Below are positions 41,431 to 50,747 of a stretch of 58,080 nt of DNA, piece by piece; the stretch's first letter is position 1, and each line of letters opens with the position of its first letter. Location of the stretch: positions 1 through 58,080 of the forward strand of contig JADMJV010000103.1 of assembly GCA_018780265.1 (NCBI GenBank), read 5' to 3'. The position numbers and the translations under genes are program-made. This stretch comes from a bacterium (lineage in GTDB: Bacteria; Vulcanimicrobiota; Xenobia; Xenobiales; JADMJV01). Below the pieces are notes generated by a model. It searched no databases. It saw only the letters and a list, made by a program, of their open reading frames with translations, and was not told the origin of the DNA.

Positions 41431-42680
41431 CGTAAATGCACCTCCGGACTGGTTAGAATTAGCTGTAGCACCTCGGGCCGATGCTGATGTTGCTCCACCA
41501 GTTGGCGCAATTGAGGGCCAGCGTCCACTTGATGGGTCAGCCACAGCAATCGGTCGGCTGCCTGGGCCGGCTTGCACCCGGCCAGCAACTCCTTTTGCTT
41601 TTTGCCCAGGGCAGTGGCCTCAAGGAGGCGCTGCTGCACCCAGCAAATGCGTCGCTGCAGGGTAGAGGTGTCAATCCAGCCCTGGCCCTGGCGCCAGCCC
41701 GCCACGCTGGGGGGAAGAAAAGGCAGCTGGCCCATGCGTTTCAGGTCGTCCGCCTCCTTCAGTCGCCAGTCTCGCCCCAGCACACGGTTCATCTCCAGGC
41801 AAAATTCCAGCGGACTCTTGATCGAACGGCGCGGGCTGGCGGCCTCGCGAAAGGCTTCCCCGGTGAGTAGAGAGCGCAGCACCACCCGCATGTTGCCGTG
41901 GCTCTGGCCGAATACGGCCGCCAGGCGGCTGACCTCCAGAGGGTCAGCCGGCAAGGCCGTGAAAAACTCCCACAGGCGGCTGCAAACGTGTCGGGCGGTG
42001 GCCGGATCTCTGGCCAGTCTGTGCAAAATCTGCCCCCCGTCCAGTTGGCCACGCAGCTCTTTGAAGCGCTTGGAAGAGTTGTCGTGGGCAGCGCGATTTT
42101 CGCGAAATTGACCGCCGCGAGCCCAGGCCAGTTCCCAGCCGGTGAAGGCTTTGGCCGCCTGGCGCAGGTCCTCCTCGCTGTAATTGCCCGGGCCGGTGGT
42201 AAACATCTCCATGACTTCGCGGGCGAAATTTTCATTGGGATGTTCGGCTCGATTCCGAAATCCGTCCAGATAGATCATCATGGCCGGGTCGCGACTGACC
42301 TGTTGCAACAGGTCTTCAAACTTTCCCAAAGCATTCTCTCGCAACAGTTGATTTTGACAGAGCAGCAGGCCCGCCGAAAAGACCGGGTCAACACTGGTGG
42401 TGAAGAATCCGTGCCAAAACAGGGTCATCTTCTCACGCAGGCCACCCTTAGTCATGCGCTGTAGCCACCAGCCGATCAGCCCACCCAATTGAAGCATCGT
42501 CAGCATCTGGCCGGTAGGAACGCGGGTGGTCAAGGGCGGGTCGGCCGTCTCCAGCGTGACATTGAGCAGGCTTTCTACGGCGGCCTGGTAGCCCAGCCGG
42601 CGCATTCGTTGCACCTCGCTGGGGGGCGCCCCAAAGCCGCTGCAGCGCAGCAGCCAGCAAGCTTCGCGAACGGTCATCAT
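41427..42680 (-). CDS. DUF1800-family protein
   Basis: The 417-residue product shows the DUF1800 pattern: LLRCSGFGAPPSEVQRMRRL at the N-terminus, then LFWHGFFTTSVDPVF, ENFAREVMEMFTTGPGNYSE and EDLRQAAKAFTGWELA, and SPLEFCLEMNRVL towards the end. No signal peptide is present. DUF1800 and DUF1501 genes travel together in many phyla, and their joint function is unknown. It overlaps the membrane-protein gene upstream by four bases. Confidence 0.9.
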   Translation of the reverse strand: MMTVREACWLLRCSGFGAPPSEVQRMRRLGYQAAVESLLNVTLETADPPLTTRVPTGQMLTMLQLGGLIGWWLQRMTKGGLREKMTLFWHGFFTTSVDPVFSAGLLLCQNQLLRENALGKFEDLLQQVSRDPAMMIYLDGFRNRAEHPNENFAREVMEMFTTGPGNYSEEDLRQAAKAFTGWELAWARGGQFRENRAAHDNSSKRFKELRGQLDGGQILHRLARDPATARHVCSRLWEFFTALPADPLEVSRLAAVFGQSHGNMRVVLRSLLTGEAFREAASPRRSIKSPLEFCLEMNRVLGRDWRLKEADDLKRMGQLPFLPPSVAGWRQGQGWIDTSTLQRRICWVQQRLLEATALGKKQKELLAGCKPAQAADRLLWLTHQVDAGPQLRQLVEQHQHRPEVLQLILTSPEVHLR

Positions 42681-43204
42681 CGCTGCCAGACCTTAGGAAG
42701 GGCGGCCGATCCCAGAGCCGCCAGCAGCAGTTGGGCCAGGCATAACCAGCCCAGCACGGGAAAGGCCACGGTCAAGCACAGAGGCAGGCTGCCCGCCAGG
42801 GGCGCCCAGCGCCCACTGACTCCGATACCTTCGCCAGCCAGTCCGGCCAGAGCCGGTAAGCTGAAGCTGAGCCAGGCGGCATTGGCCAGCACCAGCGGGA
42901 TGGCCAGCGCGGGCAACTGGATGCACAGCCAGATTTGCGACAACAGCGTGAGCAGCCCCATCAGATAGCAGCGCAACGGCCGCTCCTGCAGTTGAGCCCG
43001 GCAGGCCTGGCTGGGTTTACCGAACAGAGCCGCGCACAGCGTGGTGTAGGCCGCGAACCCGGCGCTGAAGATCAGCAGGATCAAGGTTAGGGTTCCCACG
43101 TGCAGCAGTGGCACGCCTCCTCCGACTTTGAGCCAGACCACCCCGGTCAAAAGGGTCAGCAAGGTTGCCGACACCAGCCCCAATCCCATCATCCACTTGC
43201 CCAT
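42677..43204 (-). CDS. Hypothetical membrane protein
   Basis: The 175-residue product has four to five membrane helices (LVSATLLTLLTGVVWLKVGG; TLTLILLIFSAGFAAYTTLC; LTVAFPVLGWLCLAQLLLAA). Cysteines occur in the second and third segments. It is the first gene of the DUF1800-DUF1501-sigma-anti-sigma operon, overlapping the next gene by four bases. It resembles the operon's last gene in hydropathy only. No family is recognised. Confidence 0.6.
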   Translation of the reverse strand: MGKWMMGLGLVSATLLTLLTGVVWLKVGGGVPLLHVGTLTLILLIFSAGFAAYTTLCAALFGKPSQACRAQLQERPLRCYLMGLLTLLSQIWLCIQLPALAIPLVLANAAWLSFSLPALAGLAGEGIGVSGRWAPLAGSLPLCLTVAFPVLGWLCLAQLLLAALGSAALPKVWQR

Positions 43205-43336
43205 TGATTTACCCCTCTCGTTTCTGACTTGATTACACCGCCGACCAGAATTTGGTTACAGAGCGTTGCAGCCACCCAGGAGGGAAGCCCTGGCCGTGGA
43301 TAAAGGGATGGACAAAATACCACAGGAGACAGATTC

Positions 43337-44767
43337 ATGAGCAAGGTTCTCAACTCCCTACCCATCGGACAGCGCGTCGGCATCGCCTTCTCCGGTGGTC
43401 TGGACACGTCGGTGGCGGTGGCCTGGATGCGAGACAGAGGGGCCATTCCCTGCGCTTATACGGCTAACATCGGTCAGTATGACGAGCCAGACATTTCGGG
43501 AGTGCCCGCCCGCGCCTTGCAGTACGGGGCCGAACTGGCCCGGGCGGTGGACTGTCGTCGCGAATTGGTGGAGGAAGGGCTGGCCGCCCTGGCCTGCGGC
43601 GCCTTTCATATCCGTTGCGCCGGCCGCGCTTATTTCAATACCACTCCATTGGGAAGGGCCGTCACCGGTACTATGCTGGTGCGAGCCATGCAGTCGGACG
43701 ACGTTCATATCTGGGGCGATGGTTCAACCTTCAAGGGCAATGATATCGAACGTTTCTACCGCTACGGATTGCTGGCCAATCCCGGCCTGCGTATCTATAA
43801 ACCCTGGCTGGATGCCGACTTTGTCAACGAGTTGGGCGGCCGCAATGAGATGAGCCAGTATTTGCTGGAGCACAGGCTGCCTTACCGGGACAGCAAGGAG
43901 AAAGCCTACTCCACCGACGCCAACATTTGGGGCGCCACCCACGAGGCCAAAACGCTAGAGAATCTCAACGTCTCCCTGGAGACGGTGGAGCCGATCATGG
44001 GCGTTCGCTTTTGGGACCCGGCCGTGGAGATTCGACCCGAAGAGGTGACCCTCACCTATGTGGCCGGCCGGCCGGTGGCCATCAATGGGGTCCACTACGA
44101 GGACCCGGTGAGCCTGGTCGACGAGGCCAACACCATCGGGGGACGCCACGGCTTGGGGATGTCCGACCAGATAGAAAACCGCATTATTGAAGCCAAATCT
44201 CGCGGCATCTATGAAGCGCCCGGCATGGCTCTGCTCTGGATCGGCTTTGAGCGCTTGCTCAACGGCATCCACAATGAGGACACCATCGCCAACTATCATC
44301 TGGAGGGCCGCCGTCTCGGTCGGCTTCTCTACGAAGGCCGCTGGCTGGACCCGCAATCGTTGATGCTGCGCGAATCCATTCTGCGCTGGGTGGCTTCGCT
44401 GGTGACCGGCGATGTGACACTGCGCCTGCGGCGCGGAGAAGACTACTCCATCCTCGACACGCGAGGACCGGCCCTCTCGTATCATCCCGACAAGCTCTCT
44501 ATGGAGCGCATTGAGAACGCCGCCTTCGGGCCCGTAGACCGCATCGGTCAGCTTACCATGCGCAACCTGGACATAGCCGACTCGCGCTCTAAGCTGGAGC
44601 AATACGCCACCCTGCCCGGGGGACAATTGGGACGCACCTCTCTCTTTGGACAACTCGAGGCCGCTCGCCTGGATGAGGCTGGCGCTCGCACCATCGCTGC
44701 CAACCCAAATAAGGTGCAAGCCGCCGAAGCCCTGGACAGCGCCGCTATGGAGTTCGGTGGCGACTAG
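43337..44767 (+). CDS. argG: Argininosuccinate synthase
   Basis: ArgG joins citrulline and aspartate with ATP in arginine synthesis. The 476-residue product is of the longer E. coli type. It has the PP-loop GIAFSGGLDTSVAVAWMRDR near the N-terminus, then VTGTMLVRAMQSDDVHIWGD, GSTFKGNDIERFYRYGLL and RLPYRDSKEKAYSTDANIWG. AGGAGA stands about ten bases before the ATG. It lies alone between divergent genes, so it has its own promoter. Confidence 0.96.
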   Translation: MSKVLNSLPIGQRVGIAFSGGLDTSVAVAWMRDRGAIPCAYTANIGQYDEPDISGVPARALQYGAELARAVDCRRELVEEGLAALACGAFHIRCAGRAYFNTTPLGRAVTGTMLVRAMQSDDVHIWGDGSTFKGNDIERFYRYGLLANPGLRIYKPWLDADFVNELGGRNEMSQYLLEHRLPYRDSKEKAYSTDANIWGATHEAKTLENLNVSLETVEPIMGVRFWDPAVEIRPEEVTLTYVAGRPVAINGVHYEDPVSLVDEANTIGGRHGLGMSDQIENRIIEAKSRGIYEAPGMALLWIGFERLLNGIHNEDTIANYHLEGRRLGRLLYEGRWLDPQSLMLRESILRWVASLVTGDVTLRLRRGEDYSILDTRGPALSYHPDKLSMERIENAAFGPVDRIGQLTMRNLDIADSRSKLEQYATLPGGQLGRTSLFGQLEAARLDEAGARTIAANPNKVQAAEALDSAAMEFGGD

Positions 44768-44786
44768 AGTTCAGAGGACTGGCTCT

Positions 44787-47387
44787 TTAGGCCATGCGGG
44801 GGGTTTCTCCACCCATCTCTGAGTCGCCTCCGCCCAGGTCGCTGCTTCCCATGTCGGGGCTCGGCCCCTGAGCGAGCTGGGGCCCACTCTGATTAGATTG
44901 ACCGGGCTGGTTTGCTCCGGGCTGGTTTGGTCCGCCTGGGCCAAAGGCCCCGCCCTGGCTACCCACTCCGCGGCGGTCCCCCCCGATTCCGCCCGAGCCC
45001 CCACCGTCTTCGCGAGCCACCGTGATCTGCTTGGCAGGGTCGATGCCTGAACCTTTCAGGGCCTTGCGTGCGGCGCCCTCGGCACCAGCGTTGATCTCAA
45101 CACCTTCGTCGGCAATCTGGGCGTAGAGAGCGGCCAGGGCCTGCTGCTTGTCCTGCAAACTGCCACCGCTGCTCACCGATCCGCTGCCCCCACGGGCCAT
45201 GTTCGAGCCGCTCCCGCCAGTTCCGCTGCCAATACGGTTTCCTGTCCCGGTGTTGGCCCCCGGCGTCGGGGTCGTGGCGGGGCTGAACGATTTGGTGGTG
45301 CTCACCGGTGTCGAGGTCTGGACGCCAGTGTTCTGTACTGGCGAGGTCTTCGCGGGATGGGTCACATTGGCCACATTCGTAGCACGGTTGCCCGCTGGAT
45401 TGAGCCCGACGGGATTACCGGCGAGGTGCTGACCTGAACGGTGGTCACCCACACGATCCCCTCCGAGGCGATCCTGACCGCCTTTGGCCTGCTTCATGGA
45501 TTCGATGTCACCCGCCAGTTGCTGCAACTGGGCTTCGTAGTTCAGGCGCACATCGCTGGCGTTGCCGCCCTGGCCCTGACCCGCTCCACGATTGCCCTGG
45601 GTTTGACGCCCGCGCTGAGCCTGACGCCCCTGCTGGGCTTTCTTTTTCTGCTTGGCCTTCTTGCGTTCTTCGGCCTTTTTGCGTTCGTCGGCTTTCTTCT
45701 GCTCCTCGGTGCGCTTGTCGTTGGGGTCTTTCTTGTCGTCGGTCTTCTTTTCGTCCTTCTTGCCCTCGACTCGCTTGTCGTCTGGCTTGCGCTCCTGCGG
45801 CCCCTTGTTCTGATCGGCACCCTTGCCCTGTTGGGGTCCCTTGCCTTGCTCCGGCGCCTTGCCCACTTCTGGTGGCTTGGTAGGACCGGCCGTTTTGGCA
45901 GGAGCTACATTGTTCACCACATTAGTGGCGGGCTGAACCGTTGGCTGGATGGTCGGCTGGGCAATCGGTCGGGGAGGCGCCGTGTTGACCGGCGTAAAGG
46001 TCATGGGAGGGGGTGTGAAGCTCACCGGGGCCGGGCGGAAAGAGGGCGCTGGCGCTGGACTGAAGCTGCTGCCTCCGCGGTTGAAGCCGCCCCCACCGCC
46101 GCCGCCAAAATTTCCGCCTCCGCCGAAGTTGCCTCCACCGCTGAAGCTGCCCAGGCCGGGTCCGGCGCTCATGCTGGTGTTGAATTGCTGGGTGGTCTGG
46201 GACATCATGGACTGATTTTGCTGATTCATCTGCTGCATCATGGCCATGCTCTGAACCGACTGCATGGCCTGGCCGGCCATATTCATCGCCATCATTCCGG
46301 CCTGCATCTTGTTGCCCATCTGATTGCCCTGCCCGCCAGCACCGGGCATTTGCACGTTGCGGCCCAACTCTTGGAGACGCGCGGCCAGGTTTTGCTGGTT
46401 TTCCATATTCTGCCCCAGCGCTTTTTCGATCTGGCCGCGAGACTGGACAATTTTCTCAAGGCGAGCCTGACCTTGCTTGAGGCTGGCTTCGTTAGCCACC
46501 TTTTTGGCCTGGGCGGCCAATTTCTGGACTTTCATCTGATTGCCGGCCGCTTTGGAGACGTTGGCTTTGCCTTCCATCCCCTTGCCCATGCCTTTCATTT
46601 GCTTGCCAATTGCCTGCAGACCCTTGGCGATGACTTGAATCATCTTGGCTACCGCGCGCAGCACCGCCGAGATGGCTGCACCCACGTAAGGAATGGCAGC
46701 CACAGCGGTGGCTGCGGCATCGACGGCCGTTGCTGCCGAATTGAGGGCCGTGGCGGCCGTGTCCATGGCCGTGCCTATGCCGTTAAAAGTCTTGGCCAGG
46801 CCGTTAAAGAGCATCTCTTTGGCTTTGAATCCCTGTTCTTTGAGGCCAAAGGTCTGCTCCATTTTACCAAATTTTTGGACCATGCCCGTGATTTGTTGGT
46901 TTTGACCCATCTGAGCCGTCTGCTCTTTACCCACCATTTGCATGTTTTGCATCAGGCCGCCCTGGTTGGACTGGGCCGTGCCAAACATGCCCATCAGGCT
47001 GTCGATGTCTTTGACGCCGCCGATGTTGCCCATACTGGTCGTCGGGATGGCCGGAGTGGAAAACTGAGTATTAACCTTGATTACATCGCTGACATTGGCT
47101 TTGGTATTGGTATTGGGCGTGTAGTTTCCCAATTTTTGGCCCATGCCCCGCTCGTTGGCCGTGCTGGTAAACGTATCGTTGGCCGACTGGTGGGCCCGGG
47201 TGCCTGAGGCCGTGGCCGGTACCGAAGAGGACCGTCCTGACTTGATCGAGTCGAAATGCTCCTGTTTGATCTTCTTCTTTGCCTTACGGTTTTTGCGCGC
47301 CTTATGCAGTTGCGACTCGGCGTTGTCGAAGCTCTTATCGGTTCTCTCTGTGGTGCTCGTGTCCACGGGAGGCAAATCAAAACTCAT
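44787..47387 (-). CDS. Very large low-complexity protein, translocator-like composition
   Basis: The 866-residue product has a basic, polar N-terminus (MSFDLPPVDTSTTERTDKSF) and no Sec signal. Residues ~135-220 are Gln/Met-rich helical. Residues ~222-255 are hydrophobic and Ala-rich (AVAAIPYVGAAISAVLRAVA), followed by Lys/Met/Gln coiled coil. Gly-rich runs (about 415-450), Pro-rich segments (about 450-520), a highly charged Lys/Asp/Glu block (about 530-620) and a Gly/Asn/Ser tail complete it. The helix-hydrophobic-coiled-coil order recalls the translocators of type III secretion, but no homology is proven. GGAAAGG lies upstream of the ATG. A role in surface or secreted structure is only inference. 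Confidence 0.5.
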   Translation of the reverse strand: MSFDLPPVDTSTTERTDKSFDNAESQLHKARKNRKAKKKIKQEHFDSIKSGRSSSVPATASGTRAHQSANDTFTSTANERGMGQKLGNYTPNTNTKANVSDVIKVNTQFSTPAIPTTSMGNIGGVKDIDSLMGMFGTAQSNQGGLMQNMQMVGKEQTAQMGQNQQITGMVQKFGKMEQTFGLKEQGFKAKEMLFNGLAKTFNGIGTAMDTAATALNSAATAVDAAATAVAAIPYVGAAISAVLRAVAKMIQVIAKGLQAIGKQMKGMGKGMEGKANVSKAAGNQMKVQKLAAQAKKVANEASLKQGQARLEKIVQSRGQIEKALGQNMENQQNLAARLQELGRNVQMPGAGGQGNQMGNKMQAGMMAMNMAGQAMQSVQSMAMMQQMNQQNQSMMSQTTQQFNTSMSAGPGLGSFSGGGNFGGGGNFGGGGGGGFNRGGSSFSPAPAPSFRPAPVSFTPPPMTFTPVNTAPPRPIAQPTIQPTVQPATNVVNNVAPAKTAGPTKPPEVGKAPEQGKGPQQGKGADQNKGPQERKPDDKRVEGKKDEKKTDDKKDPNDKRTEEQKKADERKKAEERKKAKQKKKAQQGRQAQRGRQTQGNRGAGQGQGGNASDVRLNYEAQLQQLAGDIESMKQAKGGQDRLGGDRVGDHRSGQHLAGNPVGLNPAGNRATNVANVTHPAKTSPVQNTGVQTSTPVSTTKSFSPATTPTPGANTGTGNRIGSGTGGSGSNMARGGSGSVSSGGSLQDKQQALAALYAQIADEGVEINAGAEGAARKALKGSGIDPAKQITVAREDGGGSGGIGGDRRGVGSQGGAFGPGGPNQPGANQPGQSNQSGPQLAQGPSPDMGSSDLGGGDSEMGGETPRMA

Positions 47388-47552
47388 CGTCCGGCCCTTT
47401 CCTACTACTCTGTTACGATCTATTTACCGCTGTTTCAGGAAAAGTTAAGGCCCTGGGACACATCCGAAAACAGCAACGATTTAGCAACAACTGCGTACAA
47501 CCCCGTGGCATAGATTTTAGCGGGGCCTATCGTCCCAACCCAAGGAGGCCGA

Positions 47553-48731
47553 ATGCGCGTTGCTGTCAGTCCGAATCCAACTCCCAACCGATTGCCTAAT
47601 TCCAGGCTGACCCCAAAGTCGCCTGCTCCAGATCAGCCTCAACAACCCCATCAGAATCCGGGACTGTTGTCGCTGGCCGGGGGCTTCAGCGCTGACCGCC
47701 TGCTCGATCTCAGCTACGCTACGTCGGCTGTTCCCAAGTTCATTTATCCCACAGTAACGGGTACTCCCGAACAACAGGCAATGACCTGGGAAGTGCTCAA
47801 CAATCTGCCTATGCACCACGCCGTGCGGCCCGTCTCGATCGAGGCCCAGCCGTCTTTTTCCCAAGGTCCCAACTATCTCGGACTGAATCGGGTGGCCATC
47901 GGTCGCATTACCGTCAATTCGAGCGGTTACGACATGGAGCTTCCCAGCCAGTTTAAAGAAACGGTGACTCACGAAGTAGGCCATTCGGTGGACTACAAGG
48001 CCGGCATGTTCTCGCTGGTTTCGCGACAAAACGAGAGCACCCACAGCTCTTTTGGCAAGCCAGGTTATGTCAGCGGCTACGCCGAGACCAGTCCGTCCGA
48101 AGACTTCGCCGAGAGTTATAAGGTGCATCACACCCACCGCGGCGTTCTGGAAGCCGTCAACGAAAAGAAGGCAGCCGTGCTCGACAAGACCGATCAGGCC
48201 AGCTGGCTCGAGCGCATTGTCGACAAACCCGCTTACCGCGAAACGGGCAAGTTTATCGGTCGTCAATTTGAGTCTTTGCCCATACTGCGGTCTGGGCTGG
48301 AGCTTGCTCGCCAGGTGACGGTGGCCAACCTGGCCCTGGTGGGGGGAACCGAGGCCATTCAAGGGGTCGTCAAAGGAGATTGGGACCGGGCTGCCAGCGG
48401 ATTGTTGTCGGCGGGAGCCGGGGCCGGATTGGCCATGGCTCCGCACGCGCCCTGGCTGGGAGTGGCTGCCACAGCCGCTCTGGGCGGGAACCGCGGCCTG
48501 AAAATGGCCCAGGACCAGGGTGCCAGCGCGGCTCAGAAGACGGCGGCCACTCTGGCCGGTGCCGTGGGTGGCACGGTGGGCGGCTTTGTTGCCCCGCTGG
48601 CTCTGGTCCAGGCGGGCTATTCGGTGGCCGGTCCCATCGGAGGCACGGTGGGCATGGTGGTGGGCGGTTTGTTGGGCAGTTATGCAGGTAGCACGCTGGC
48701 CGCCAAGGCGGCCCTGGCCATTACCCAGTAG
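47553..48731 (+). CDS. Putative zinc metallopeptidase with glycine-zipper C-terminus
   Basis: AAGGAGG precedes the ATG. The 392-residue product has a Pro/Asn-rich, signal-less N-terminus. A gluzincin-like centre shows the zinc motif HEVGH (His140-His144, in VTHEVGHSVDYKAG) and a downstream acidic cluster SEDFAES (near 183-187) that can supply the third ligand. This arrangement resembles the anthrax lethal factor-like peptidase group. The last ~110 residues are Gly/Ala-rich and hydrophobic with GxxxG spacing (AGAVGGTVGGFVAPLALVQA; GGTVGMVVGGLLGSYAGSTL), fit for membrane insertion. It is coupled to the next YkgJ-type gene and faces away from the large translocator-like gene. A toxin or secreted effector role is possible but unproven. 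Confidence 0.6.
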   Translation: MRVAVSPNPTPNRLPNSRLTPKSPAPDQPQQPHQNPGLLSLAGGFSADRLLDLSYATSAVPKFIYPTVTGTPEQQAMTWEVLNNLPMHHAVRPVSIEAQPSFSQGPNYLGLNRVAIGRITVNSSGYDMELPSQFKETVTHEVGHSVDYKAGMFSLVSRQNESTHSSFGKPGYVSGYAETSPSEDFAESYKVHHTHRGVLEAVNEKKAAVLDKTDQASWLERIVDKPAYRETGKFIGRQFESLPILRSGLELARQVTVANLALVGGTEAIQGVVKGDWDRAASGLLSAGAGAGLAMAPHAPWLGVAATAALGGNRGLKMAQDQGASAAQKTAATLAGAVGGTVGGFVAPLALVQAGYSVAGPIGGTVGMVVGGLLGSYAGSTLAAKAALAITQ

Positions 48732-48732
48732 T

Positions 48733-49680
48733 TTGATCTATCCCCGCCAGCGCTATGCTTGCGTCCAATGTGGCAAGAGTTGCTCGGGCTGGAGAGTATG
48801 GATCGAGCCTCATGAGACTCGTTCTCTGGCCCTGAAATTACCGCTATTGCCAGATGGCGATCACCTGCGTCTGGCCCAGGATGAGCAGGGACGATGTCTG
48901 CTTTTAACCGGTGACAACCTGTGTTCGCTGCATAGTGACCACGGTTGGGAGTCCAAACCACGTGCCTGCCGTCAGTTTCCTTTTTTCTTGGTGGAGACCC
49001 CGGACGGAATTCAGGTGGGTCTGTCTTTTCGTTGCACCGCCGTGCAACAGGACGTGGGCCAGGAGTGGGAGCAGCACGAGGCCGGTCTGCTCGAACTGGT
49101 AGACCTGGGATTGCCTCGAATAGGCTTTGAGCCTGCCTCCATCGGGTCGTACCGGCTGGACTGGAACACCTACAAGGGCTGGGAGTTTGACTGGATTCAG
49201 GCGGTGCCTGGCGATCTTACGGGGGCGGTAGCCGCTTCGCTTGCTCTGGCGCTTCCATTGGAGGTGGCCATACTGGAGCGCCTCGTGAGGCTGCTCAGCG
49301 CGTCGGCGGTGGGTTTTTTGGAGAGCCAATCCCAGGAGGAGGCGGCAGCTGTGGCCGGGGCTCTACGCACTGGTCAGCCGTATTTCAGCTTTCGTCGCGG
49401 TCTGGTGTCGGCCTTGGATGACCCTTTTGGCGGGAGTCCCGACTCGCAGTCGACGCGCTATCTTTCCCATGTTCTCGAGCGGAAGAGCCTGTGGATGGGC
49501 ACCAGCTTTCTGGGTCGACTGCTGATGCTGTTAGTGGCCCAGCGAATGCTTTACTACTATCAAAGATTGGACGGATTTTGGCCGGCCGTGGACCGCCTGG
49601 AAGGGGAATGGTTGGCTCACCGACGCGGCCTGGAGGTTTTGGAACAACAGTTTGCTGCCACCTTGCTGCAATTGTGCTAA
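48733..49680 (+). CDS. YkgJ-family cysteine-cluster protein, second copy
   Basis: I set the start at TTG 48733, one base after the metallopeptidase stop; upstream sequence in this frame belongs to that gene. The 315-residue product has YACVQCGKSCSGWR (C-x2-C-x3-C), then CLLLTGDNLCSLH and SKPRACRQFPFFL, the same metal-ligand layout as the 4573-5652 gene. One cysteine of the first cluster (CC) is changed to SC here. The long helical C-terminal domain is also shared. A rare TTG start and one-base gap imply translation coupled to the upstream gene. Confidence 0.7.
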   Translation: MIYPRQRYACVQCGKSCSGWRVWIEPHETRSLALKLPLLPDGDHLRLAQDEQGRCLLLTGDNLCSLHSDHGWESKPRACRQFPFFLVETPDGIQVGLSFRCTAVQQDVGQEWEQHEAGLLELVDLGLPRIGFEPASIGSYRLDWNTYKGWEFDWIQAVPGDLTGAVAASLALALPLEVAILERLVRLLSASAVGFLESQSQEEAAAVAGALRTGQPYFSFRRGLVSALDDPFGGSPDSQSTRYLSHVLERKSLWMGTSFLGRLLMLLVAQRMLYYYQRLDGFWPAVDRLEGEWLAHRRGLEVLEQQFAATLLQLC

Positions 49681-49715
49681 GGGATTTCTAAAGGTCCAGG
49701 CCGAAACCGGCTCAG

Positions 49716-50747
49716 GTGCCGCTGGTTGGTCATCTCGCTCTACCCACCTTTACCGAACTGCGCGCCGCCGGCCAGGACGTGTTGACCCTCGATCAGGCGC
49801 TGCGGCAGGACATTCGCGAGTTGCACATCGGTTTTCTTAACATGATGCCTGACGCCGCACTGCGATCTACCGAGCGTCAGTTTTTTCAGCTGCTCGGAAG
49901 TTGCAATCAGATCGCCCAGATCTACGTGCATCCATTTTCCATCCCCGGCCTGGATCGCAGCCCGGACACCCAAAGCTACATCGACAATTGCTACGAAAAG
50001 TTTGAGCTGCTGCGCGAGGCTGGCCTGGATGCCCTGATCATTACCGGTGCCAACGTGGCCACTCCCGACCTCGTGAACGAGCCCCTCTGGCAGCCTCTCC
50101 AAGAGGTGATCGGATGGGCCGCCCGGCAGGTGACTTCCGTGCTGTGCAGTTGCCTGGCTACCCATGCCCTGCTCAAAAGCCTGTACGGCATCGATCGACA
50201 GCCTTTGACCCAAAAACGCTGGGGAGTTTACCGCCATCGTTGCGCCAAGAGCCGGCACCCCCTGCTGCGCAATATTAACACGCTGTTTGATGTTCCCCAC
50301 TCACGCCACAATGAGATCACTCGACAACAGTTGGAGCGGGCTGGCCTGCACGTGCTGATCGAGAGCTGTCAGGGCGATGTCCATCTGGCTGTGAGTCCCG
50401 ACCAGTTGCGTTTTGTATTTTTGCAGGGTCACCCGGAGTATGATTTCAACAGCCTGTTTAAGGAATACAAAAGAGAGTTGGTTCGATTCGATAGAGGGGA
50501 GCGCCCCGACCGGCCTCCGCTGCCTGAGAACTATTTTGATGAGACCACGGCCCACCTGGCGCTGAGCAGGCCGCTGGCAGAGTCATTGATCGAGGCCGAG
50601 TTGCACAATACCTGGGGAGATACCGGCAAAGCCATCTTCAACAACTGGCTGGGCCTGGTTTACCGACTCACTCATGTCGACCGGCGCCTGCCCTTTGTCG
50701 ACGGGATCGATCCTGAAGACCCACTGCAACTGAGGCCCGTAAGCTAG
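49716..50747 (+). CDS. metA: Homoserine O-succinyl/acetyltransferase (MetA)
   Basis: MetA acylates homoserine in methionine synthesis. The 343-residue product shows HIGFLNMMPDAALRSTERQF, DALIITGANVATPDL, the catalytic Cys in SVLCSCLATHALL, and the His/Glu pair in FVFLQGHPEYDFNSLFKEYK. It has the length of the MetA (not MetX) class. Whether it uses succinyl- or acetyl-CoA cannot be read from sequence by eye. The GTG start has no strong ribosome-binding site; an earlier start within the YkgJ end is unlikely. It converges with the pilin cluster, overlapping by four bases. Confidence 0.93.
   Translation: MPLVGHLALPTFTELRAAGQDVLTLDQALRQDIRELHIGFLNMMPDAALRSTERQFFQLLGSCNQIAQIYVHPFSIPGLDRSPDTQSYIDNCYEKFELLREAGLDALIITGANVATPDLVNEPLWQPLQEVIGWAARQVTSVLCSCLATHALLKSLYGIDRQPLTQKRWGVYRHRCAKSRHPLLRNINTLFDVPHSRHNEITRQQLERAGLHVLIESCQGDVHLAVSPDQLRFVFLQGHPEYDFNSLFKEYKRELVRFDRGERPDRPPLPENYFDETTAHLALSRPLAESLIEAELHNTWGDTGKAIFNNWLGLVYRLTHVDRRLPFVDGIDPEDPLQLRPVS

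Noticed and set aside
45441..47207. 588-residue open frame opposite the low-complexity gene
   Set aside because: It mirrors a highly biased gene; its long Leu/Phe and His/Gly runs are complements of Lys/Glu- and Gln/Met-rich codons, and the other strand has the better start.
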